A stretch of DNA of 64,000 nucleotides. Source: an uncultured Eubacterium sp. GTDB taxonomy: Bacteria; Bacillota; Clostridia; Oscillospirales; Acutalibacteraceae. Below are positions 7,871 to 17,231 of the stretch, piece after piece. The notes under the pieces are model-generated. The model saw only the letters and a program-made list of their open reading frames with translations. It ran no database searches and was not told the origin of the DNA. The stretch covers positions 1 to 64,000 of the forward strand of contig NZ_CAKSZA010000002.1 of NCBI RefSeq assembly GCF_934525195.1, given 5' to 3'. The translations under genes and the position numbers were made by a program. Each line of letters begins with the position of its first letter. The first letter of the stretch is position 1.

Positions 7871-8686
7871 TTATAAATTCAAAAAATCTTTTCTGTAATC
7901 AACTCCGAAGTATTCGGCGAGCTGTTGCATTTCGCTGTCTTTGATTGTGTTCACCCTTGGCATATTGCAGGTGAGCATATAAATTTGCGCCGCCTTTTCA
8001 ACGGTTTCGATAAGTCCAAAGGTTTCATCCATCGTTTTGCCGGCACCGTAAATGCCGTGCATGCTCCAGATGACGAGCCTAAACTCTTTCATCTTTTCTG
8101 CTGTTGCTTCGCCGATTTCATTCGTTCCGCAAAGCATCCACGGAAGAACACCGACGCCGTCAGGGAACACAACAATGCACTCGGTGCACATTTCCCAAAG
8201 TGTGTGCGTTATTTTTTTCTCGTCAAGCTCGTGAACATAGTTCATGGCAAGGGTGTTTGTCGGGTGAGAGTGCATAACAACTCTGTTTTCGGGATCAACC
8301 TTGAGGCGTGCCATATGGCTCATCAAGTGAGCAGGAAGTTCGGAAGTGAATTTTCCGCCGTCGCTGTAACCCCAAAGCAGTTCTGCCGTTGTGCCGTCTT
8401 GCGCAATGCGAATAATGCCGAGATTGTTTTCAGGGTCTTTCTCCACATTTTTGAAATACTTGCCTGTGCCTGTAACGATAAAAATCTTGCCGATAAGTTC
8501 GGGTGCGTTAAATCCTGTCGGAATTGTTCTGATTACATTGTTAAGGTCGAGATACTCCGCAACCTCGTTTTCATCAAGCAAATAACTGATGTTTCCGCCG
8601 TTTCGTTCGTCCCAACCAAGGCGGTACATATTCGCCGTTGTGTCGCACATTTCACGAACAAAAGGGGAAGTTAAAATGTCTTTCAT
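7871..8686 (-). CDS. rhaD: Rhamnulose-1-phosphate aldolase
   Basis: This class II zinc aldolase splits L-rhamnulose 1-phosphate into dihydroxyacetone phosphate and L-lactaldehyde. At 271 residues it is close to the E. coli enzyme (about 274). Zinc-ligand histidines are visible in MHSHPT (about residue 139) and WSMHGIYGAGKT (about 209). It is the last gene of the 16-kb minus-strand operon, and its ATG overlaps the rhaA stop by four bases, indicating translational coupling. It completes the rhaB-rhaA-rhaD pathway; no rhaM mutarotase gene was seen nearby. Confidence 0.95.
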   Translation of the reverse strand: MKDILTSPFVREMCDTTANMYRLGWDERNGGNISYLLDENEVAEYLDLNNVIRTIPTGFNAPELIGKIFIVTGTGKYFKNVEKDPENNLGIIRIAQDGTTAELLWGYSDGGKFTSELPAHLMSHMARLKVDPENRVVMHSHPTNTLAMNYVHELDEKKITHTLWEMCTECIVVFPDGVGVLPWMLCGTNEIGEATAEKMKEFRLVIWSMHGIYGAGKTMDETFGLIETVEKAAQIYMLTCNMPRVNTIKDSEMQQLAEYFGVDYRKDFLNL

Positions 8687-9927
8687 TGTCTGTTCTCCAA
8701 TACTTCTTTTTCGTATTTTTTAGCCTCTGCAAGATAATCGGCAGGGGCGTTTGTTTCTTTCAAATATTCTGTCCAAACATCACCAAACGGCATAGTTTTC
8801 AGTTCTTCGTGCATAACCATAAGGGAAGTAAAATCTGCATTGTTTTGTAATTCTTTCATTGTGTTGCTCGGCTCCAAAAGCGCATAAAGCAAAGCCTTTT
8901 CAACGCTTCTGATACCTGTAACCCAAGCAGAAATTCGGTTTATGCTTGCATCAAAATAGTCTGTTGCGATGAACACTCTGTCAAGTGCGTTTGCTCTTAC
9001 GATTTCCTTTGCAATCTCCTTTGTTTCGTCATCAAAAATAACAACATGGTCGCTGTCCCAACGAACGCCACGGGTGATGTGCAAAGCCAATTTTTCGTTG
9101 AACAAAAGCATAGACGAAATTTTGTCGCTGACAAGCTCTGTCGGGTGATAATGTCCGTTGTCCATAAGCGGAGTAATGCCCTTATTCGCAACATAATTCA
9201 TACAGAATTCGGATGAACCGACCGTATAACTTTCAAGTCCGATACCGAACACTTTTGATTCAAGCGTTACAAAAACCTTGCTTTTATCATACGATATTGA
9301 GAGAATTTCATCAAGTGATTTTTTGAATCTTTCTCTCGGTGTGAGTCTGTCGGCAGGAATATCCTTGTAGCCGTCAGGAATCCAAATGTTCATAACACAA
9401 GGCTCACCGGTTTCGTTTGCAAAATATTCTGCGATTTTAAGACATCTTTTGCCATGTTCAACCCAAAACGAACGAACACTCTCCTCAGGTGAAGAAAGAG
9501 TCAAATTGTCCTTTACCATAGGGTGAGAAAAGAATGTGGGATTAAAGTCGATACCCATATTTCTTTTCTTTGCAAAGTCAACCCACTTTGCAAAATGCTT
9601 TGGTTCAAGCTCGTTTCTGTCGGCAAATTCGCCCTCGTCAAAAATCGCATAGCAAGCGTGTAAATTCAACTTCATTTTGCCCGGCACAAGGCTTATGACC
9701 TTGTCAATATCCGCCATAAGCTCGTCGGGTGTTCTTGCTCTGCCTATGTAATTGCCGGTAGTTTGAATACCGCCCGATAACGCACCTTTTTGGTCAAAGC
9801 CTACCACATCATCACCCTGCCAGCAATGAAGTGAAACAGGTACGGTTTTTAACTTTTCAATCGCCTTGTCGGTGTCAACTCCGATTTTGGCATATTTTTC
9901 TTTAGCTTCCAGATAGGACATTGTCAA
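8683..9927 (-). CDS. rhaA: L-rhamnose isomerase
   Basis: This metal-dependent enzyme converts L-rhamnose to L-rhamnulose, the first catabolic step. The 414 residues agree with the family (about 418). Recognisable segments are SLHCWQGDDVVGFD near residue 33, the metal-site motif DNGHYHPTE near 256-264, and HITRGVRWDSDHV. Four-base overlaps on both sides (rhaB before, rhaD after) show tight coupling. With the upstream GH78 rhamnosidase it forms a route from rhamnosides to central metabolism. Confidence 0.97.
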   Translation of the reverse strand: MTMSYLEAKEKYAKIGVDTDKAIEKLKTVPVSLHCWQGDDVVGFDQKGALSGGIQTTGNYIGRARTPDELMADIDKVISLVPGKMKLNLHACYAIFDEGEFADRNELEPKHFAKWVDFAKKRNMGIDFNPTFFSHPMVKDNLTLSSPEESVRSFWVEHGKRCLKIAEYFANETGEPCVMNIWIPDGYKDIPADRLTPRERFKKSLDEILSISYDKSKVFVTLESKVFGIGLESYTVGSSEFCMNYVANKGITPLMDNGHYHPTELVSDKISSMLLFNEKLALHITRGVRWDSDHVVIFDDETKEIAKEIVRANALDRVFIATDYFDASINRISAWVTGIRSVEKALLYALLEPSNTMKELQNNADFTSLMVMHEELKTMPFGDVWTEYLKETNAPADYLAEAKKYEKEVLENRQ

Positions 9928-11285
9928 ATCTCCTTTATGTAAAATGAATTTTTAATCAAATCTCTTGCTGCTGCAAGGGATATTTTTTTGTCACGCATAA
10001 TCTGCGATACAATATTGCCTGTGGCTGTTGCTTCAATCGGTCCTGCCGTTACGCTTTTGCCTGTGTAATCACGGGTGAGGGCGTTCAGGTATTTATCCTG
10101 ACAGCCACCGCCAACAATATGAATTGCATTAAATCTTTTGCCTGTTACGGCTTCGATTTCCGTCACGGCTTCGCTATATGACTTTGCAAGGGAATGATAG
10201 GCAGAATTGAGAATCAATCCTAAATCATCACTTCCAATCAATTTGCCGATTGCGTCAATCATATTTTTCGGTGAAACAAGCGTGCTGTCGTTCACATCAA
10301 AATATTTGTACTCTCCACAATTTTTCGCAAGTTCCATCATCTCGTCATAAGTCATCGACTTGTCAAGATTTCGCCTGATATTTTGGAACAGCCACATACC
10401 CATGTAGTTTTTGAGAAAACGAAAACGGTAATCAATTCCGCCCTCGTTGGTGAAATTGAGTTGTCTTGCATTATCACTCAAAATCGGCTCGGTGATTTCC
10501 GTTCCGATAAGCGACCAAGTACCTGAGGATATGTACAAATCATTGTCTGCCATAGGGCAGGCACACACGGCACTTGCAGTATCGTGGCTCGGTGCGAAAA
10601 GCACAGCACAATTAAAACCGACTGCTTTTTGAATATCCGCACTCAAATCACCCACAAGGCTTGACGGAAGAAAAAGGGGTTTGAAAAAATCCTCCGTCAA
10701 ACCGAGTGCGTGGATAATCTGAGAGTCCCAAGTTTTCGTTTTAGCATTAACCAAGCCTGTAGTTGTAGCATTTGTGTATTCGTTTTTGCAAACGCCTGTC
10801 AGCTTAAATGAAAGATATTCCGGCATCATCAAAAAGTATTTTGCATTTTGAAGTCTGCCGTTTTTCTTGTCTGCATAAAGCTGATAAATCGTGTTGAAAT
10901 TCTGCTTTTGAATACCCGTTTTTGCATATAACCGGGCAGGGGAGACAAGGTTTTCAACCTCGTCAACAACAGCGTTTGTTCTGCTGTCACGGTAGCAATA
11001 GCAAGGCTTGATTTCTTTCTTGTTTTCGTCAAGCAAAACATAGTCAACACCCCAAGTGTCAATAGCGATACTTTTAGGAATTTTGCCTATTTCCTTGCAT
11101 TTCTTAATTCCGTTTAATACTTCGCTAAACAGGCTTTCAATATCCCAAATAAGTCCGTCTTTGCTTTGCGAAAGATTATTGTCAAAGCGATAAATCTCCT
11201 CAAGCACAAGCCTTTCGTTTTCAATATGTGAAAGAATATGCCGTCCGCTTGACGCTCCGATGTCTATGGCTAAATAATATGTCAT
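9924..11285 (-). CDS. rhaB: Rhamnulokinase
   Basis: This FGGY-family kinase phosphorylates L-rhamnulose at O1. The N-terminal phosphate-binding motif is AIDIGASSGR at about residues 6-15, IDTWGVDYV lies near 75, SSGTWSLIG near 252 and the adenosine site HIVGGGCQDKYLN near 390. At 453 residues it is slightly shorter than the E. coli protein, as is usual in Firmicutes. The start overlaps the upstream epimerase-like gene by four bases. Because that upstream gene carries a frameshift, coupling into rhaB may be weakened. Confidence 0.95.
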   Translation of the reverse strand: MTYYLAIDIGASSGRHILSHIENERLVLEEIYRFDNNLSQSKDGLIWDIESLFSEVLNGIKKCKEIGKIPKSIAIDTWGVDYVLLDENKKEIKPCYCYRDSRTNAVVDEVENLVSPARLYAKTGIQKQNFNTIYQLYADKKNGRLQNAKYFLMMPEYLSFKLTGVCKNEYTNATTTGLVNAKTKTWDSQIIHALGLTEDFFKPLFLPSSLVGDLSADIQKAVGFNCAVLFAPSHDTASAVCACPMADNDLYISSGTWSLIGTEITEPILSDNARQLNFTNEGGIDYRFRFLKNYMGMWLFQNIRRNLDKSMTYDEMMELAKNCGEYKYFDVNDSTLVSPKNMIDAIGKLIGSDDLGLILNSAYHSLAKSYSEAVTEIEAVTGKRFNAIHIVGGGCQDKYLNALTRDYTGKSVTAGPIEATATGNIVSQIMRDKKISLAAARDLIKNSFYIKEI

Positions 11286-12286
11286 TTTACATCAAGCTCC
11301 GATACTTCTTTTGGATATTCTCTCATTTCGTCTGCCTCGTGAAGTGGTTCCCAAACCTGTGCAAAGAATGGGTCAACCTTTGCACGTTGACCGTAGTTCC
11401 AGCTTTTACGCTCGCATTCATCGCACCAATGTCCGCCCTCCAAAACAAGTCGAGGACTTGCCTTAAAGGTGTGACCGAATGCACACTTAAATTCAAGTTG
11501 TGTTGACCAATCGCCCTTTTTCATCTTTGTTGAAAGACATTCACCGCCACGGAACATTGCCGCCCTTTTCATATCGTCAAGGGTCAGTTCGCTTTCCGGC
11601 TTTGTTTCGTCATAGCCATGGTCGAGAACAACCTTTTTGTCCCAATCGAAGAAGTGGTTAAAGTCGTTGTAGCTTTCAGGCAGAGCCTCCCAAGCCTTGC
11701 GACTGCCCCAATATGCCTCGATTCTGTCCTCCATATTGCAGTCGATAAAATGCTTTGTGCCATGCTCGCCGTCTGCAAGTTTGTTGAACATATTGCCCAT
11801 AACGGTCGCCATCAGTTTTTCGCCGCCAGGCACCTTACACATTACCTTTGCCATAGGTGCTGTTGCACCCAAATCTTTGATGTAGCAATCATAGTAATAT
11901 TCCATACTGTCACGCTGAAAATGAACAAAGTGTTCCAGCTTGTCGCTGTCTAAATAGTAGTGACCGTGGAAGTTGCGTGTTGCCTGCATTTTAGGCTTGA
12001 GAATGAGCGACAAGTCTTTAATTCCGATGTCGCCGTAAAGTCTTTCAAACATTTCGGCTGTTGATACACGGCACTTTTCGCCACCGCCGATATTGTAGAT
12101 ATGTCCCCAAAACGCTGTGTCCATTGTGTCTGTTGCATCTTGATAAGAAAGGTTACGAAGTAGAACGCCGCTGTCCCTGTCAGACACATATTCAAGCACA
12201 TTGTCATAGCAGTTGTGGAACATAATTGCGTCACGGATTTTGCTCATAGCAGGGCCTATAATGCCTGTTTGATGAAGCGAAACCAA
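11282..12286 (-). CDS. NAD-epimerase-like protein, C-terminal fragment (frameshifted)
   Basis: This 334-codon frame is the downstream two thirds of a protein interrupted by a frameshift near 12283. It resumes exactly where the upstream frame goes off (KYW, then VSLHQTGIIGPAM), so the two are one broken gene of about 510 codons. It has no credible ribosome site of its own; the nominal start is a TTG. The middle part carries epimerase features such as the YNIGGG segment. The last 85 residues add a cysteine/histidine module (KCAFGHTF and HWCDEC) resembling a treble-clef zinc finger. It may be a dehydrogenase or epimerase acting on a rhamnoside-derived compound; the function is unknown. Confidence 0.7.
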   Translation of the reverse strand: MVSLHQTGIIGPAMSKIRDAIMFHNCYDNVLEYVSDRDSGVLLRNLSYQDATDTMDTAFWGHIYNIGGGEKCRVSTAEMFERLYGDIGIKDLSLILKPKMQATRNFHGHYYLDSDKLEHFVHFQRDSMEYYYDCYIKDLGATAPMAKVMCKVPGGEKLMATVMGNMFNKLADGEHGTKHFIDCNMEDRIEAYWGSRKAWEALPESYNDFNHFFDWDKKVVLDHGYDETKPESELTLDDMKRAAMFRGGECLSTKMKKGDWSTQLEFKCAFGHTFKASPRLVLEGGHWCDECERKSWNYGQRAKVDPFFAQVWEPLHEADEMREYPKEVSELDVK

Positions 12287-12804
12287 TATTTAAGCCCGCT
12301 TTCAATAACATATCTTTCAGCGGCAACCTTTGAAACAGCGTAGTAATCAAACATACTCGGTTTGATCGGGTCACCGACTCTGCCCCAATGGATAGGTGGC
12401 ATACGGTCGCCTGTTTCTGCAACTGTTCCGATATATACAAACTTAACTTCGTTTTCTCTGCCTTGCTCCTTGATTGCGGTGATCAGATTTTTTGTTGAGC
12501 CGTAGTTTACCTGCATTGCCTTTTGTGGATTATAATCCGCCTGCGGAGAAACAAAAGCTGCCACATGCAAAATCAAATCCGATTTTTCAACGCATTTGTA
12601 CACGGTGTCGTAATCGTTGAGGTCGCCCCAAACAATTTGCAAATTTTCGTATGACATATACGGAGCGAGCATAGTTCTGTTTTTATCGCTGTCACGAACA
12701 AGCACGAGAGTGTTGTAACTATCGCCGTCCTTTAACATTCTTGTAAGACCTTGAAAGCCCATTCCACCACAAGCACCTGTTAAAAATACTGTTTTCTTTT
12801 CCAT
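12256..12804 (-). CDS. NAD-epimerase-like protein, N-terminal fragment (frameshifted)
   Basis: This 182-residue frame starts with a Rossmann fold (TVFLTGACGGMGFQG, the GxxGxxG dinucleotide site). It continues through DLILHVAAFVSP, VYIGTVAET and the catalytic YxxxK (YYAVSK) of extended short-chain dehydrogenases and epimerases. After KYW the frame runs into an early stop, while the next frame continues the protein. Losing one G from a GGG run (TGGGTTTCG to TGGTTTCG) explains this exactly. The ATG at 12804 is preceded by AAGGGTGA. It is a sequencing error, a recent mutation or a real pseudogene. Confidence 0.7.
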   Translation of the reverse strand: MEKKTVFLTGACGGMGFQGLTRMLKDGDSYNTLVLVRDSDKNRTMLAPYMSYENLQIVWGDLNDYDTVYKCVEKSDLILHVAAFVSPQADYNPQKAMQVNYGSTKNLITAIKEQGRENEVKFVYIGTVAETGDRMPPIHWGRVGDPIKPSMFDYYAVSKVAAERYVIESGLKYWFRFIKQAL

Positions 12805-12805
12805 A

Positions 12806-13822
12806 TTATTCACCCTTCATTGCCACAATGTTTTTTGCCTTGCCGTCCAAAATATCCACGCAAAGTTTTACGCTATCGCCGATTGCAGAATCTATATCAT
12901 CAGGTTTAACACCAAGCGGAATACATCCAAGCTTTTTGTCAATAAACTGATTTGAGCATTGAAGCTCTGTAAATTTAATCATATCCAGTCCGCCCTGAAT
13001 ACCGTCTTTTTTCTGCTGTTTTACAAGGCTTTTGCCTGCCATACCGTACATCCAATCGGGAATAGTGATTATCTTTTTATTTGGACAACCGAGATGCTTG
13101 TGGCAAATGGTAAGCATTTCTTTCCAAGTGAGATTGTAGTAGCCGATAGGATAGCAGTTGCCGCCCTTGTTGCGTTCAATGGCACCTGCGATTGCCTGAC
13201 CAACCTGCTTTACCGTTACCATGGTTGAGCCGCCCTTTGGCCACATAGTCACGCCCGGCATTTTGCGAATACTTTCAACAAGGAAAACCCAAACAGGCTT
13301 TCTGCCCGGCTGTGTGCCGAAAATGTACGGAAGTTCAAGCACAGCCACATCAAAATTTTCATCCGCAAAGCTCATGGCAACCTTTTCTTGGTTGATACGA
13401 GAACGGATATATGGGTGATATTCTGTAAGGTGCATTTGCGGTCTTGCCTTTGCAAAATACGAAAAATACGAGCCAAGTACAACACAATGCTTAACTCCGC
13501 ATTCTTTTGCGATTTTAAGCAAACGCTTTACAGGATCAATGTTGTATTTTTTGTAAAGGTCATAAATCGGTGCAGGACCCTCAACTCTTTCGTCAACGCC
13601 TGCCGCAAACACAAAGCCCTCGCAACCCTCAAACATTTTCTTTACTTCATCATCGTTCATTTCCAGGTAATTGCCGTAGGAAATTTCCATTTCCGGCGGC
13701 AAAACCGCACCTTGGGGAAGGGGAGGCAACGCAATGGCTTTTACCTGGTGACCTCTTGAAATCAATTCTGCGGCACCCTGACTGCCAAGCAGTCCTGTGC
13801 CTCCGATCATACAAATTTTCAT
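12806..13822 (-). CDS. NAD-dependent epimerase/dehydratase-like protein
   Basis: This 338-residue protein of the extended short-chain dehydrogenase or NmrA-like type has the dinucleotide motif GGTGLLGSQG at residues 7-16. FVFAAGVDER follows near 71 and VVLGSYFSYF near 114. A classical YxxxK is not obvious, so catalysis is uncertain and it may be a sensor or an atypical oxidoreductase. It lies between the GH78 rhamnosidase and the second, frameshifted epimerase-like gene, with one base between their coding regions. The side-by-side pair suggests that they act together, possibly on the sugar or aglycone freed by the glycosidases. The substrate is not known. Confidence 0.75.
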   Translation of the reverse strand: MKICMIGGTGLLGSQGAAELISRGHQVKAIALPPLPQGAVLPPEMEISYGNYLEMNDDEVKKMFEGCEGFVFAAGVDERVEGPAPIYDLYKKYNIDPVKRLLKIAKECGVKHCVVLGSYFSYFAKARPQMHLTEYHPYIRSRINQEKVAMSFADENFDVAVLELPYIFGTQPGRKPVWVFLVESIRKMPGVTMWPKGGSTMVTVKQVGQAIAGAIERNKGGNCYPIGYYNLTWKEMLTICHKHLGCPNKKIITIPDWMYGMAGKSLVKQQKKDGIQGGLDMIKFTELQCSNQFIDKKLGCIPLGVKPDDIDSAIGDSVKLCVDILDGKAKNIVAMKGE

Positions 13823-13834
13823 AATTCTGTCCTC

Positions 13835-16435
13835 CTAAAATATATGTTTACCTGCTGTAACTGTTTGCTTTTCGCCGTTTGGCAAAATTATATCTGCCGT
13901 GCAGTTTGCAGGAATTTCGATTGTATAAACTGTTTTGCCGTCCTTTATTTCCCAGCCTGATTTAACCTCGCCGAAAACGCTGTTGTACTGTGCATTTGCA
14001 ACGGTGAAGTGCCCGCCCGGCTGTGGCTTAATGACAAAATGGTTTTCACCGCTGACATTTATTCCGCACATTGTTCTGAACAGCCATTCGCAAACAGCAC
14101 CCTTTGAATAGTGGTTGAGGGAGGCAATTCCGCCCTGTGCCTGTGTTCCTTCCCAGGATTCCCAAATGGTTGTTGCACCCATTTTAGCCATAAAGAGCCA
14201 GCCCGGCATCTTTTCGTTTTCAAGGAGCTTGTAGGCATATTCAATGTTCATATCCGCAAGTACATCAAGAATGAACGGAGTTGACAAAAAGCCCGTGCCG
14301 AGTCTCCAACCGTAATTATCAAGTGCCTTGATAAGTCGTTTCTTGGCAAATTCCGTTGATTTTTCATCAAGCAGGTGCATATAAAGCGGACGCACAAGTT
14401 TTGCCTGACGGTCGGTGTCGATTGAATAACCGTTTTTGGTAATCAACTCTCTGTACGCTTCTGCGCAGCCCTTTTTGTATTCCTCAAATAACGGCAAATT
14501 CCGGCTGTCGTTCATATATTTTGCAATCTCGCACATCAACGACATAATGTATGATGTGTATGCAGTTGATTCCTCGGGATTCGGCAATACGGTATTTTTC
14601 CAATCGTTTGGAAAAACATCCTTTGGTTCTGCCCATTCACCGTAGGACTGACCGAAGTTTACAAAATATTTTCTGTTTTTGCCCGAAAGCTGAATGTTGT
14701 GTTTGAGCGGCGTCCATTTTCCACATCGGGAAATCATAAACTTTGCGTATTTCACCATACCGTTGTAGTATTTTTGAATTAGGCAGTCGTCATTGTAAAT
14801 CTTCCAAAAACGATAGGGGAGAAGTACGCCCACATCCGACCAACCGACCGAGCCGTTCATCCACGACATAAAGAAATCAACGCCACCGTACGGAACGATT
14901 TGCGGTAACTTTCCGTCTTTCTGTTGCCAATCGTATACATCACGAATGTATTTTTCGCTGAATGTGGCATAATCAAAAAGATAAGCCGCCGTGTTGAAGA
15001 AAATCTGTGCGTCGCCCGTCCAGCCGTGTCGCTCTCTTGTGGGGCAATCGGTAGGCAAATCAACGCTGTTTGATTTTGTTGACCACTTTGTTGCGCTTAC
15101 AAATTTGTTGAGCAATTCGTTGGAGGAAGTGAAAAATCCTGTTTCTTCCATATCCGAATAAACCGCAATAGCTGTGAAATCATCTGCCGATACCTCAATA
15201 TCCGTGTCAATTTCCATATAAGTAAAGCCGAAAATTGCAAAGTTTGGCTTGTATTCGTTTACACCGTCCTTGCAAGTGTATTTAATTGTTTGCAAAGGTG
15301 TGGTGATTTTTTTGTTTGAGCATTGAATGTTCTTCAGTGTCAACTCTCCCTTTTCGTCAAGCATTTCGCCAAAACGAAGCGTGATTTTCTGTCCCTTTTT
15401 GGCATTGATTTTGAAGGATACATAGCCTGCCATATTCTGTTTGAAATTAATCAATTTCTTTCCGCTGGGAGACGTTGTCATCTCGCCCTTAAAGATTTCT
15501 TTTTCCGCAATAGGAACATTGTTTGAAGCGGTCGGCACAACATTATGTAATGTGAGTTTTGCCCTTGTGTAATAGGTTGGAACTTTGTTTGCATCAACAA
15601 TTTCGCCGTCCTTGTTGTCTGCAAAAGAAATTGCGCCGTCATTTGACCAAAGCCAAGAGCTGTCTGTTGCAACCTTGTCCGTTGTGCCGTCTGTGTATTG
15701 AATTTCAAGCTGTGCAAGAATTTTTGTTTCGCAGCCGTATTGATTTTTAAGTCCCCAAGCACCGACCGAGCCACGATACCAACCGTCTGCAAGGTCAATG
15801 TTAATGATGTTGCTTTCCTTTATTAAATTTGTGACATCATAGGTTTGGTATTGCACTCGCTTTCTGTAATCCGTTACGCCCGGTGCAAGAGGCATAGAAA
15901 CCTTTTTGCCGTTTATGTAAGCCGAATAAATGCCGCAGGCAGTTGCGTAAAGCCTTGCTGATTCAACTTCTTTTTTCGCCACGAATTCCTTTTTGAAGCA
16001 GTCAACAGGGAAGCGGTCGGGTTCCGGCTTGTTTGCTGTTGCAACAAAATTTATGCCTGAAAGGAAAAATGATTTGTCTATTTTCGCCTGCTTTTCGTAG
16101 CCTTTTTTGTCTACCTCATAGTTGCCGGTAATCCACTTTGCCGACCAGTTTTTGATACCGTATTCAAAGAAGTTTTCTTCGCTGAACTCGCCATCGGTGT
16201 CGTTTTCGTCCCAAAGCTTGATTTTGAAAGTAACTCTTTTGCCTTTTTCAAATTTTGCCGGGATAACGGCACGCATAGAATTTGATTCAACCTTGCCGCT
16301 GTCCCAATCATCTGTAACGATTTGATACGCAGTTTGAGTTACACTTCCCTCGCAGTTCCACATAACACGAGGGTTTTCTATATCAATACCCAAAGGATTT
16401 TTCAGGTATTCTGTTTTTATGTTAATTGCTTTCAT
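13835..16435 (-). CDS. Alpha-L-rhamnosidase (GH78)
   Basis: This 866-residue GH78 enzyme removes terminal alpha-L-rhamnose from plant glycosides. The N-terminal part contains the usual beta-sandwich domains (for example ARLYATACGIYSAYINGKKV). The catalytic (alpha/alpha)6 barrel contains the family signature DCPTRERHGWTGDAQ at about residues 478-492. A C-terminal beta domain follows. No signal peptide is seen, so it probably acts in the cytoplasm on imported rhamnosides. The ATG at 16435 is preceded by GAGGT and overlaps the end of the SGNH gene. The family assignment is secure; the natural substrate is inferred from the neighbouring genes. Confidence 0.93.
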   Translation of the reverse strand: MKAINIKTEYLKNPLGIDIENPRVMWNCEGSVTQTAYQIVTDDWDSGKVESNSMRAVIPAKFEKGKRVTFKIKLWDENDTDGEFSEENFFEYGIKNWSAKWITGNYEVDKKGYEKQAKIDKSFFLSGINFVATANKPEPDRFPVDCFKKEFVAKKEVESARLYATACGIYSAYINGKKVSMPLAPGVTDYRKRVQYQTYDVTNLIKESNIINIDLADGWYRGSVGAWGLKNQYGCETKILAQLEIQYTDGTTDKVATDSSWLWSNDGAISFADNKDGEIVDANKVPTYYTRAKLTLHNVVPTASNNVPIAEKEIFKGEMTTSPSGKKLINFKQNMAGYVSFKINAKKGQKITLRFGEMLDEKGELTLKNIQCSNKKITTPLQTIKYTCKDGVNEYKPNFAIFGFTYMEIDTDIEVSADDFTAIAVYSDMEETGFFTSSNELLNKFVSATKWSTKSNSVDLPTDCPTRERHGWTGDAQIFFNTAAYLFDYATFSEKYIRDVYDWQQKDGKLPQIVPYGGVDFFMSWMNGSVGWSDVGVLLPYRFWKIYNDDCLIQKYYNGMVKYAKFMISRCGKWTPLKHNIQLSGKNRKYFVNFGQSYGEWAEPKDVFPNDWKNTVLPNPEESTAYTSYIMSLMCEIAKYMNDSRNLPLFEEYKKGCAEAYRELITKNGYSIDTDRQAKLVRPLYMHLLDEKSTEFAKKRLIKALDNYGWRLGTGFLSTPFILDVLADMNIEYAYKLLENEKMPGWLFMAKMGATTIWESWEGTQAQGGIASLNHYSKGAVCEWLFRTMCGINVSGENHFVIKPQPGGHFTVANAQYNSVFGEVKSGWEIKDGKTVYTIEIPANCTADIILPNGEKQTVTAGKHIF

Positions 16436-17231
16436 TTTCAATTACCTCTGTAAGTTTTTGATTAAATACAGGTGTCCACCATTCAAGATAGCCTGCTTTT
16501 GTGGGATGAATTTTATCTGCCATATAAAGATTTCTTTGCTCATCCGAAATATTGTTAAAGTCGGCATCGTTCCACATATCTATAATTTCAATATTCCATT
16601 TATCTTTTACTTGGTAAAGAATATCAACCATTTTTTGATATTCTTCGCTTTCGTATTTGGGATTTGTGTAGAAAACAACAGGACAATCCCATTTATTCTT
16701 GGCAAACGCAACTATATATTCAATTGCTCCTGCCACGGTTTTTGTATTGAAATCATCAATGTTTTTTGATTCGATTACTTGGCCGAGTTCTTTTTTCTGC
16801 GTTGCGTCATTTGTTGAAAGCTGGCAAACAAAAATATCAGCATTATCTTCATCCGATTTCTTGAGTCTTGATATATATGAACTAACGCCTTCATCAACAA
16901 GAGTAGTTCCCGATACGGCCTCTTTAAGCACAGTACATTCGTTTTCTTTGCCTATGTAATCGGCAAATGATACACCGCCGGAAGCCGCACCGTATGTTAC
17001 CGATGAACCGAGAAAAATAATCTTTTTGTTTTTTAATGGGCTTTCGCTGATTATTTCTGCTTTATTTAGTGAGTATTCTTCCGCATTACCCAACAATGAG
17101 GCTGTTTTATAATTATGCAGGCTTAAAAAAGGCCCCCAGCCCCACTGATATCCGCAAAAAGCAAGCCAAGCAACAATAAAAATTATTATCGCTGAAAGAA
17201 TCGAGACTGTTTTTATTATTTTACTCTTCAT
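16422..17231 (-). CDS. Membrane-anchored SGNH/GDSL hydrolase with GWGPF motif
   Basis: This 269-residue protein has one N-terminal membrane segment (residues about 8-28), followed at once by GYQWGWGPF. The SGNH esterase blocks are IIFLGSSVTYG (Ser nucleophile), STND in the third block, and DKIHPTKAGY with the catalytic Asp and His. Such enzymes often remove acetyl or acyl groups from plant glycans or glycosides. The start at 17231 is chosen over an upstream in-frame start at 17303 because the hydrophobic segment then begins at the N-terminus. It overlaps the symporter gene by 11 bases and the rhamnosidase gene by 14. The substrate is unproven. Confidence 0.8.
   Translation of the reverse strand: MKSKIIKTVSILSAIIIFIVAWLAFCGYQWGWGPFLSLHNYKTASLLGNAEEYSLNKAEIISESPLKNKKIIFLGSSVTYGAASGGVSFADYIGKENECTVLKEAVSGTTLVDEGVSSYISRLKKSDEDNADIFVCQLSTNDATQKKELGQVIESKNIDDFNTKTVAGAIEYIVAFAKNKWDCPVVFYTNPKYESEEYQKMVDILYQVKDKWNIEIIDMWNDADFNNISDEQRNLYMADKIHPTKAGYLEWWTPVFNQKLTEVIENESN

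Noticed and set aside
7925..8674. Long open frame on the plus strand opposite rhaD
   Set aside because: It is antisense to a clear rhaD gene, has no ribosome site and reads as low-quality protein; it is a shadow frame.
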